Origin: Planctomycetota bacterium
GTDB taxonomy: Bacteria; Planctomycetota; PUPC01; JACPCR01
DNA: 13,168 nucleotides
Assembly (NCBI GenBank): GCA_030740295.1
Contig: JASLXP010000089.1
Location: forward strand, 1-13,168
Reading direction: 5' to 3'
Shown here: in pieces, positions 7,562 through 13,168 of the stretch
Numbering within the stretch: position 1 is the stretch's first letter
Layout: each line of letters starts with the position of its first letter
Position numbers and translations under genes: made by a program
The notes under the pieces: generated by a model
What the model was told of the DNA's origin: nothing
The model's input: the letters and a program-made list of their open reading frames with translations, nothing else
Database searches by the model: none

Positions 7562-8610
7562 GACAACTCGTAGACCTCGTAAGGATTGCTGCACGGGTTG
7601 CCTCGGCTGACATGCATCCGTCCCTGTTCCGGTTCCATGATGACAGAGAAAACCGTCATCCAGATTCCTGTCCCGGGATCGTCATTCAAATGCCGGCAGA
7701 TGGAGCGCGGATGATTGTCATGGTCGGAGAGCAGAGCTTTAAGATGATCCACACCGAGCGGGGCATCTGTCCTCAGGGCCTGTTCCGTCCGCTCGAGACG
7801 CGGGCCGGAATTGATCAGCTCGGCGAACTCTTCGTTGATGGCCACAAGGTCCGGGTGCAGGCAATGGTTGGTGTGAGTGACCAGTCGGTTTTTCGGATCG
7901 CGCAGGATGTGGCAGTCGTCAATCGTGACCTCGAAATCGGCCGGCCCCTGCGGCGTTGTAAGTATGATGTTTGCCGGAATCGCTCGCGTGGCGCGCCTGA
8001 CGGCATCCGCGGCGCCTTCGAGTGAATCCGATTCGTAGATCCCCCTGACGGTGAAATAGTGCGGGACGCCCAGCTCGCGGCTCGGAGCAGGCAGCGTGTT
8101 CAAGCAGAGACTGACGCCGGCATCGTTGAGGCCGATGTAAGCAATCAAGCCGGCCTGGGTGACATTGATGTGTGCGGGCCTGCCCGCGGGCCGTCGAGTG
8201 AGAACGATGGTGAATTTGTCAAGCTCGGGATCGTTATCCCAGTTCTGCCCGATGAGGCTGGCATTCGTATTACTGGCAACCGGGCCCAGGGCGAACGACG
8301 TGCAGCCCGCGTCGTCCGCGCGCAGTTGATTCCGGACCTGCAGCAGCATCAGATCCTCGAGTGAGACGCCGGAACCCTCGGACATGCCTCGCATCTCTTC
8401 CATCATATCCGGTGCGTAATCTTCCACGTATGCGATGCTGGCCGCGGCGACCTCCATTGCTTTTTCGCTCGAAACATTCACGGTGAGATTCACACGTTCG
8501 AGCGCAATCTCACTGAACCCCGTGATCTCATTGCGAGCCGCTTCTCCGACAGCCTGGCCTAACTCTCGTGGATGACCTCTCGCTTCTATTTCTCGATATC
8601 TGCTGGACAT
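7558..8610 (-). CDS. Peptidase C45-family Ntn-hydrolase / acyltransferase (penicillin acyltransferase-like)
   Basis: C45 proteins are made as a proenzyme and cleave themselves before a Cys, which becomes the N-terminal nucleophile. Members include fungal acyl-CoA:6-aminopenicillanic acid acyltransferase and insect Tan, so they make or break amide bonds of small molecules. The 350-residue protein has the family N-terminus (IEARGHPRELGQAVGEAAR). The probable cleavage site is Gly102-Cys103 in DAGCTSFAL, followed by GQNWDNDPE at 121-129, GLIAYIGLNDAGVSLCLN at 154-171 and LVTHTNHCLHP at 243-253, all typical of the family. No signal peptide is visible, so it should act in the cytoplasm. The start ATG at 8610 has GGAG six bases upstream. 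It is the first gene of the three-gene operon, its stop overlapping the NAT start. The natural substrate cannot be told. Confidence 0.87.
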   Translation of the reverse strand: MSSRYREIEARGHPRELGQAVGEAARNEITGFSEIALERVNLTVNVSSEKAMEVAAASIAYVEDYAPDMMEEMRGMSEGSGVSLEDLMLLQVRNQLRADDAGCTSFALGPVASNTNASLIGQNWDNDPELDKFTIVLTRRPAGRPAHINVTQAGLIAYIGLNDAGVSLCLNTLPAPSRELGVPHYFTVRGIYESDSLEGAADAVRRATRAIPANIILTTPQGPADFEVTIDDCHILRDPKNRLVTHTNHCLHPDLVAINEEFAELINSGPRLERTEQALRTDAPLGVDHLKALLSDHDNHPRSICRHLNDDPGTGIWMTVFSVIMEPEQGRMHVSRGNPCSNPYEVYELS

Positions 8611-8712
8611 TTTACGCTCCGAAACTTGAGTGAATGTGAATTTACCGCGAAAAGCATTTACTTTGCAGCGAACGAATCAAACCAATCAGAGAATCATGGA
8701 AGGAGAAAGACA
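8611..8712. promoter_or_regulatory. Divergent intergenic region, probably holding promoters for both directions
   Basis: These 102 bases separate the C45 operon (-) from the MazG-like gene (+), so both transcription units should start here. The DNA is AT-richer than the flanking genes. I tried to place -35/-10 pairs on both strands and found none with good matches and spacing; TAAATT and TTTACT boxes exist but lack convincing partners. The region also holds GGAG (8617-8620, - strand) before the C45 ATG. Confidence 0.5.
8700..8705 (+). promoter_or_regulatory. Shine-Dalgarno site of the MazG-like gene
   Basis: AAGGAG lies seven bases before the ATG at 8713. It picks this start over upstream in-frame codons that would extend the protein back into the divergent C45 gene. 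Confidence 0.8.
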
Positions 8713-9081
8713 ATGCACAACAGAGAATCAACTGCACCGCAGGAAGAAGGCACGTCCAATTGCAGCGATTGCCTGGCGCGCCTCGGCAGAGAGATTGTAG
8801 AGATTAATCACCTCAATGGATGGAATGTGACAAGCCCGGAAAACTGGTCTGACACCTATAGGATTCCTGCCATGCTCGCCCTGATCCATTCAGAGGTCTC
8901 CGAGGCCCTGGAAGCGTTTCGAAATGATGATAAGGCAGATTTTGAGGAGGAAATTGCAGACATCATCATCCGAACACTCGACCTTTCAACGGGGCTGGGT
9001 ATTCAAACGGACGAATGCTTAAGAAGAAAAATGGATACGAATCGGCGGCGCGGACACAAGCACGGAGGGAAAAGAGTTTAG
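8713..9081 (+). CDS. MazG-like nucleoside triphosphate pyrophosphohydrolase
   Basis: All-alpha NTP pyrophosphatases (MazG, dUTPase-like, HisE) split nucleoside triphosphates into monophosphate and pyrophosphate with Mg ions. The 122-residue protein has the metal-binding pattern ExxE then ExxD: Glu61 and Glu64 in HSEVSEALEAFR, and Glu80 and Asp83 in EEEIADIII. The segment KMDTNRRRGHKHGGKRV at the C-terminus matches the K-N-R-GGKR tail of small MazG-like proteins of bacteria and phages. Four cysteines are present (17, 20, 102 and one in the track to residue 20 region as NCSDC); the NCSDC pair is not enough to claim a metal site. The ATG start is supported by AAGGAG. The stop is three bases before the next ATG, so it forms an operon with the CCA enzyme. 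Which nucleotide it removes is unknown. Confidence 0.82.
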   Translation: MHNRESTAPQEEGTSNCSDCLARLGREIVEINHLNGWNVTSPENWSDTYRIPAMLALIHSEVSEALEAFRNDDKADFEEEIADIIIRTLDLSTGLGIQTDECLRRKMDTNRRRGHKHGGKRV

Positions 9082-9084
9082 CAG

Positions 9085-10482
9085 ATGAGACCTTTGGACA
9101 GTCAAGAACTTTATGAGCGAGGGAGGCGGATCGCTTCGGAACTGAAATCAGCCGGCGCAACCGATTGCGTCATGGTTGGCGGGTACGTGCGCGATTCGCT
9201 GCTCGGGCTGCCCTGCAAAGATATGGATCTCGAGGTCTACGGGCTCAGCTATGACCAGATCGTAAAAGCACTGTCGCAGAACCATCAGGTCAATCTCGTT
9301 GGGCAGGCATTTGGGATCGTGCTTGTGGATGGGAGACTCGACGTAAGCATCCCGCGCAGGGAAAGCAAAGTCGGGGTCGGCCACAGAGGTTTCGCTACGG
9401 AGTCCGATCCGAATATGACGCCGAAGGAAGCGGCGCTCAGGCGCGACTTTACTGTCAATGCCATTGCCCAGCGATTTGATGGCGAGTTTGTCGATCCATT
9501 CAATGGCAGGGCGGATCTCGAAGACGGCATCCTTCGAGCCACCAGCAAAAAATTCAGAGAAGACCCGCTGCGCGTTCTACGGGGGATGCAGTTCGTCTCA
9601 CGATTCGGATTCGAGATGGATTCGGAAACGGTCTCGATGTGCCGTGATTTGCAGGCCGAGTTCTCCACCCTCTCACCCGAACGCGTTTACGACGAATGGG
9701 CAAAGTGGGCCAGAGGCAACTCCCCCGGCAAAGGGCTCGAAATCCTCAAGAAAACGGCCTGGCTCGAAGGTTTCTCATGCCTGAAGGCGATCGATGGCTT
9801 GCCGCAGGATCCGGATTGGCATCCAGAGGGAGACGTCTTGACTCACACGGCTCATGTCTGTGATGCCGCGGCCGAAATCGCGAACAGGGACGGCTTGCCT
9901 GAAAACGATCGGATGATCCTTTTCATGTCTGCTCTGCTTCATGACGTTGGCAAAGCAGGGACGACCGTTAAGAACGAAGCGGGCCGATGGATTTCCCCCG
10001 GCCACGCAGACGCGGGCGTTCCGTTGTCCGAGGAATTCCTGAAGAATCTTAAAGCGCCGCATTGGCTCGTTGATCACGTAAGGCCGCTCGTCAGAGAACA
10101 CATGGTGCCGATGTCCATCGGCAAGGGCGAAAAGCCTTCGGCAAAGTCAGTCCGGCGTCTGGCCAGACGGCTCGAGCCATCCTCCATTTCCATGCTGGCC
10201 CTGTTGTGCGAAGCCGATCACAACGGCCGTCCGCCCAAGCGGAAAGGCAAGCCGCTCGAGCGCTGGATGGGGATTGCAACGGAAGAATCAGTCGAGGCCA
10301 GCGCGCCCGATCCAATCCTGCTGGGCCGCCACCTGCTCGAACGCCCAGAGCTCGGATTCGAGCCGGGTCCGGAGATGGGTCGAGTGCTGAAAGCCGCGTA
10401 TGAAGCACAGCTTGATGGGTACTTCGCGGATTTGGACGAGGCAATTGAATGGGTGAAGAGGAAGAGGCGTTGTGAATTGTGA
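9085..10482 (+). CDS. cca: CCA tRNA nucleotidyltransferase with HD domain
   Basis: This class II nucleotidyltransferase adds or repairs CCA, or part of it, at tRNA 3' ends using CTP and ATP. The 465-residue protein has the head-domain motif VGGYVRDSLLG with GGYVRD at 32-37. Catalytic carboxylates are Asp46 and Asp48 in KDMDLEVYG, with Asp86 in RLDVSIPRRESK. RRDFTVNAI is at 119-127, RADLEDGILR at 142-151, and EDPLRVLRGMQF at 159-170. An HD domain follows, with His254 (THTAHVCD) and His286-Asp287 (LLHDVGK). The loop SIPRRESKVGVGHRGF differs from the E. coli form, so full CCA addition versus only CC or A addition cannot be decided. It shares an operon with the MazG-like gene upstream (3-base gap). 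The last residues (WVKRKRRCEL) and the TGA are encoded in or next to a heptamer repeat. Confidence 0.9.
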   Translation: MRPLDSQELYERGRRIASELKSAGATDCVMVGGYVRDSLLGLPCKDMDLEVYGLSYDQIVKALSQNHQVNLVGQAFGIVLVDGRLDVSIPRRESKVGVGHRGFATESDPNMTPKEAALRRDFTVNAIAQRFDGEFVDPFNGRADLEDGILRATSKKFREDPLRVLRGMQFVSRFGFEMDSETVSMCRDLQAEFSTLSPERVYDEWAKWARGNSPGKGLEILKKTAWLEGFSCLKAIDGLPQDPDWHPEGDVLTHTAHVCDAAAEIANRDGLPENDRMILFMSALLHDVGKAGTTVKNEAGRWISPGHADAGVPLSEEFLKNLKAPHWLVDHVRPLVREHMVPMSIGKGEKPSAKSVRRLARRLEPSSISMLALLCEADHNGRPPKRKGKPLERWMGIATEESVEASAPDPILLGRHLLERPELGFEPGPEMGRVLKAAYEAQLDGYFADLDEAIEWVKRKRRCEL

Positions 10483-10558
10483 ATTGTGAATTGTGATTAG
10501 TGAATGGTGAATGGTGGAAGAGGTGAATGGTGAATGATGGAAGAGGTGAATGGTGGAT
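10471..10558 (+). repeat. Heptamer tandem repeat (GGTGAAT / TGTGAAT type) with 9-base variants
   Basis: Reading in phase from 10471 gives TGTGAAT three times, TGTGATT, AGTGAAT, GGTGAAT, the 9-mer GGTGGAAGA, GGTGAAT twice, the 9-mer GATGGAAGA, GGTGAAT and GGTGGAT: 12 units, no gaps. The first units lie inside the CCA gene and provide its final codons and TGA. The coding bases just before (GAATGGGTGAAGAGGAAGAG, 10447-10466) look like diverged copies of the same repeat. Confidence 0.88.
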
Positions 10559-10681
10559 GGTGGCGGAGGGGAGAAAGGGCCATGGGCTCTCAAACCGGTT
10601 GAAGCTGGTGACTACAGATCGGAACCTTGCAGCATTGCGAGACTGCTCCAGTCTTCATTCTTCCATCCCTCCATTTTCCTG
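10483..10681. other. Intergenic region between cca and the GH95 gene
   Basis: This 199-base gap holds the rest of the heptamer array (to 10558). After it, about 80 bases have no recognisable content except a small hairpin, AGACTG (10640-10645) with CAGTCT (10649-10654) around a 3-base loop. No T-run follows. TCTTCCATC (10659-10667) is the inverse of GATGGAAGA in the array. I see no convincing promoter or ribosome binding site for the GH95 gene. Confidence 0.6.
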
Positions 10682-12967
10682 ATGAACAACCTTCGCAACA
10701 AGCTCTGGTATGACCGCCCGGCACAGGATTGGAATTCGGCGCTCCCAGTCGGTAACGGGCGACTTGGTGGCATGGTCTTTGGCCGGCTGCGTGAAGAGAC
10801 TATCCAGCTCAATGAAGATTCCATTTGGTACGGCGGTCCTCGAAATCGAATCAATCCGGACGGTCGGGAGAACCTCGGCAGGATCAGAGAGCTTCTTTTT
10901 GAAGGCAAAATTGCTGAGGCCGAATTTCTGGCCACACACGCGCTGCAGTCTGTCCCCCGGCATCAGACCCCCTATCAGTCACTCGGCGTACTGAAGATTC
11001 ATCTGCCCAACCAACTCAAATCCGAGACGTATCATCGAGAGCTGGATCTCGATACTGCGATTGCAGCGGTCGAGTATTCCATCGAGGGCGTGACCTACAG
11101 ACGTGAAGTTTTTTCTTCAGCGGTCGATGACGTGCTGGTTGTCCGCATCACCGGTTCTGAGGCGGGTTCCATCACGCTGGCTGCCGAACTCGAGCGGCGT
11201 CCTTTTGGAGGAGAGGCACGTGGTCTGAAGCCGGAAACGACTCTGATGTGGGGACAGAGCGGACCCGATGGAGTGAGATTCTGCGCCGGGCTCAGGGCAA
11301 CCGTTGAAGGAGGAAGAGTATCCGTCCTTGGTCAAAGCATCATGATCGAGAGTGCGAATGCTGTCACGCTCTTTCTCGCAGCCGAGACAACCTATCGAAA
11401 GCAGAGGCCAGAGGATGCGGTCCTCCACACACTTGATCTCGCCTGCTCGCATGCATTCGATCAGATGCGTGAGGACCATATCGAGGACTATCAACGGCTC
11501 TATTCACGGATGACGCTCGATCTGGATGGAGAAGATTCGTCTGACATTCCTACCGACCGCCGACTGGAACAGGTGACGGAGGGGGCCGTGGATTCGGGTC
11601 TCTTACGGCTCTACTTCAACTTCGGACGTTACCTCATGATCAGCTCCAGCAGGCCGATGGACAAACCGCTGCCGTCCAATCTGCAGGGCATCTGGAATGA
11701 GAGCATGACGCCGCCCTGGGAATCAAAGTACACCATCAACATCAACACCGAGATGAATTACTGGCCGGCGGAAATCTGCAACCTTGCCGATTGCCATCTT
11801 CCACTCTTCGATCTGGTGGAACGGCTCAAGGAAAACGGTCGCCGCACAGCCTGTGAGCTCTACGGATGCCGCGGCTTCGTCGCACACCACAACACGGAAA
11901 TCTGGGCCGACTCAGCCCCGGTCGATGCCTCGCCCAGGAACAGTCTCTGGCCGATGGGCGGCGCCTGGCTCAGCCTGCACCTTTGGGAGCATTACCAGTT
12001 CGGCCTAGACAGAGGTTTCCTTGCAGGGGCGTACGACACGCTCAAGGAATCGGCGATCTTCTTCCTCGATTGGCTGGTGGAAGATGACAGGGGACGCCTG
12101 GTGAGTGGCCCGTCCAATTCTCCGGAGAACGCTTTCATCCTGCCCAATGGAAACAGAGGCGTGATGTGCATGGGGCCCTCAATGGATCATCAGATCATCA
12201 CCGAACTGTTTCAGGCGGTTATCGAAGCGAGTAAAACCCTCGATGTGGACGCCGACTTTCGAGGCGATCTGAAATCGGCATTGAAACGCCTTCCTCACCC
12301 AGCGATCGGCAAACACGGCCAGCTCATGGAATGGGCGGACGATCACGATGAGCCCGAACCCGGTCACCGGCATATTTCTCACCTCTTTGCGCTGTACCCG
12401 GGCAGCCAGATTTCACCATCACGCACGCCAGAGCTTGCGCAGGCTGCACGGGTCACACTGGAACGCCGTCTCGCGCACGGCGGCGGGCACACGGGGTGGA
12501 GCCGCGCCTGGATTATCAATTTCTGGGCTCGGCTCCGCGATGGTGAAAAGGCGGGCGAAAACGTCCAATCCCTGCTGGCAATATCAACCTTGCCGAATCT
12601 CTTCGACAACCACCCACCTTTCCAGATAGACGGCAACTTTGGTGGAATCGCCGGTATGGTCGAGATGCTTGTCCAGAGTCATGCAGATGAGATTCATCTC
12701 CTGCCGGCTTTGCCGAAATCCTGGCCCGCCGGGAAGATCAACGGCGTCCGCTGTAGAGGCGGATACGAGCTCGATCTCGAATGGGAGGAGGGGCAGGTAA
12801 AGCAGGCCTCGATATCGGCCAGCCATGCCGGCGAGTGCCGAGTACGTGCAGAAACGCGCCTTCAGTCCGGGGAAAATCAGAGTGATGATTCAGGGCTGTT
12901 AGTTTTTCCAATGGATATCTGTGAGCAAGTAGTGCTTCACCCAGGTTACCGAAAAACAATCGAATGA
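10682..12967 (+). CDS. Glycoside hydrolase family 95 (alpha-L-fucosidase type)
   Basis: GH95 enzymes are inverting exo-glycosidases, mostly 1,2-alpha-L-fucosidases, with some alpha-L-galactosidases. I use the ATG at 10682 (761 aa), since family proteins start with LWYDRPAQDWNSALPVGNGRLG, here at 8-29; the open frame upstream runs through the repeat and is not signal-peptide-like. N-terminal beta-sandwich: about 8-270; (alpha/alpha)6 catalytic domain: about 300-680; C-terminal beta domain after that. NLQGIWNESMTPPWESKYT is at 333-351. Asn353 and Asn355 in NINTEMNYWPAE match the water-activating Asn pair; Glu482 in SPENAF matches the general acid; Asp650 in FQIDGNFGG matches the conserved Asp. 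HHNTEIWADSAPVD is also typical. No secretion signal is visible, so it probably acts in the cytoplasm on imported oligosaccharides. No transporter or other glycosidase is adjacent. Confidence 0.93.
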   Translation: MNNLRNKLWYDRPAQDWNSALPVGNGRLGGMVFGRLREETIQLNEDSIWYGGPRNRINPDGRENLGRIRELLFEGKIAEAEFLATHALQSVPRHQTPYQSLGVLKIHLPNQLKSETYHRELDLDTAIAAVEYSIEGVTYRREVFSSAVDDVLVVRITGSEAGSITLAAELERRPFGGEARGLKPETTLMWGQSGPDGVRFCAGLRATVEGGRVSVLGQSIMIESANAVTLFLAAETTYRKQRPEDAVLHTLDLACSHAFDQMREDHIEDYQRLYSRMTLDLDGEDSSDIPTDRRLEQVTEGAVDSGLLRLYFNFGRYLMISSSRPMDKPLPSNLQGIWNESMTPPWESKYTININTEMNYWPAEICNLADCHLPLFDLVERLKENGRRTACELYGCRGFVAHHNTEIWADSAPVDASPRNSLWPMGGAWLSLHLWEHYQFGLDRGFLAGAYDTLKESAIFFLDWLVEDDRGRLVSGPSNSPENAFILPNGNRGVMCMGPSMDHQIITELFQAVIEASKTLDVDADFRGDLKSALKRLPHPAIGKHGQLMEWADDHDEPEPGHRHISHLFALYPGSQISPSRTPELAQAARVTLERRLAHGGGHTGWSRAWIINFWARLRDGEKAGENVQSLLAISTLPNLFDNHPPFQIDGNFGGIAGMVEMLVQSHADEIHLLPALPKSWPAGKINGVRCRGGYELDLEWEEGQVKQASISASHAGECRVRAETRLQSGENQSDDSGLLVFPMDICEQVVLHPGYRKTIE

Positions 12968-13010
12968 CTGAAGGTTCTGTCCAATCCATCCGTTCTTTTG
13001 GCATCGTCCT

Positions 13011-13168
13011 TCAACCACCGTATCTTCCCATTTCGTAGAAACTGGTGAAGAAGACCCGTAGGTTTTCAGTAACTCGCGGGGTCACAAGCATGTTGATGAA
13101 GTGAAGCACCAGGCCGCCGTCTGTGGCGATTTCGTCTGTTAGAAACTGCAGATGGCTCCGAATGTCCC
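13011..13168 (-). CDS. Unrecognised protein, C-terminal fragment (5' end outside window)
   Basis: On the - strand one frame is open from the window edge to a TGA at 13013-13011, giving 51 residues: about DIRSHLQFLTDEIATDGG, then LVLHFINMLVTP, then RVTENLRVFFTSFYEMGRYGG. The composition is protein-like and this is the only sensible reading of these bases. It has one mildly hydrophobic stretch but no motif I recognise. It converges on the GH95 gene with 43 bases between the two stops. Function unknown. Confidence 0.55.
   Translation of the reverse strand, partial: DIRSHLQFLTDEIATDGGLVLHFINMLVTPRVTENLRVFFTSFYEMGRYGG

Noticed and set aside
8629..8641. GTGAATGTGAAT in the divergent promoter region as another repeat array
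   Set aside because: Only two hexamer copies, not in 7-base phase; easily chance.
8611..8712. Specific sigma-70 promoter boxes
   Set aside because: No -35/-10 pair with both acceptable sequence and 16-18 base spacing on either strand.
10550..10681. N-terminal extension of the GH95 protein by 44 residues
   Set aside because: It is translated from the heptamer array and leader, has no signal-peptide pattern, and family similarity starts right after the internal ATG.
12968..13010. Two-way terminator between GH95 and the - strand fragment
   Set aside because: TGAAGG/CCTTCA and CCAA/TTGG could pair but are short, separated by 6-base internal loops and a 13-base loop, and lack a T-run.

Overview
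This is a bacterial chromosomal window of moderately high GC content. It shows a complete set of ordinary genes rather than a mobile element: no transposase, integrase, phage structural gene, tRNA, rRNA or CRISPR array is visible. The separate nuoJ-K-L-M-N genes, a class II CCA-adding enzyme with an HD domain, a GH95 glycosidase and short tandem repeats between genes would fit an uncultured Gram-negative-type lineage such as a PVC/FCB-affiliated or candidate phylum. I cannot name the phylum from this sequence alone.

Region 1 (1-5824, + strand) is the 3' part of a respiratory complex I operon: the end of nuoJ, then nuoK, nuoL, nuoM and nuoN, all co-directional with gaps of 4 to 62 bases. The key membrane charges of the proton-translocating subunits are present (Glu and Lys in NuoL, NuoM and NuoN, two Glu in NuoK), so the membrane arm looks functional. 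Two of these genes (nuoK, nuoM) use GTG starts, and Shine-Dalgarno sequences are weak or absent.

Region 2 (5825-6054) is a gap between converging genes, filled with short repeats in two opposed arms. They can fold into large hairpins with an 18-bp perfect stem. The last unit overlaps the end of the next gene and contains its stop codon.

Region 3 (6043-8610, - strand) is a tight three-gene operon. In transcription order it holds a C45-family Ntn-hydrolase/acyltransferase (penicillin acyltransferase-like), an arylamine N-acetyltransferase-family protein (4-base ATGA overlap), and an SDR oxidoreductase (13-base gap with a strong ribosome binding site). Two acyl-transfer or amide-chemistry enzymes plus an oxidoreductase suggest a small pathway acting on an amine or amide. 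The substrate is unknown. This is the best candidate for an undescribed system in the window.

Region 4 (8611-10482, + strand) starts divergently from region 3. A MazG-like nucleoside triphosphate pyrophosphohydrolase is followed after 3 bases by a CCA tRNA nucleotidyltransferase with an HD domain. The end of the latter runs into a second tandem repeat, a heptamer of the GTGAAT type, which supplies its stop codon.

Region 5 (10483-13168) has a repeat-rich leader, then a complete GH95 alpha-L-fucosidase-type enzyme without an obvious signal peptide. It ends with the C-terminal fragment of an unrecognised gene on the - strand.
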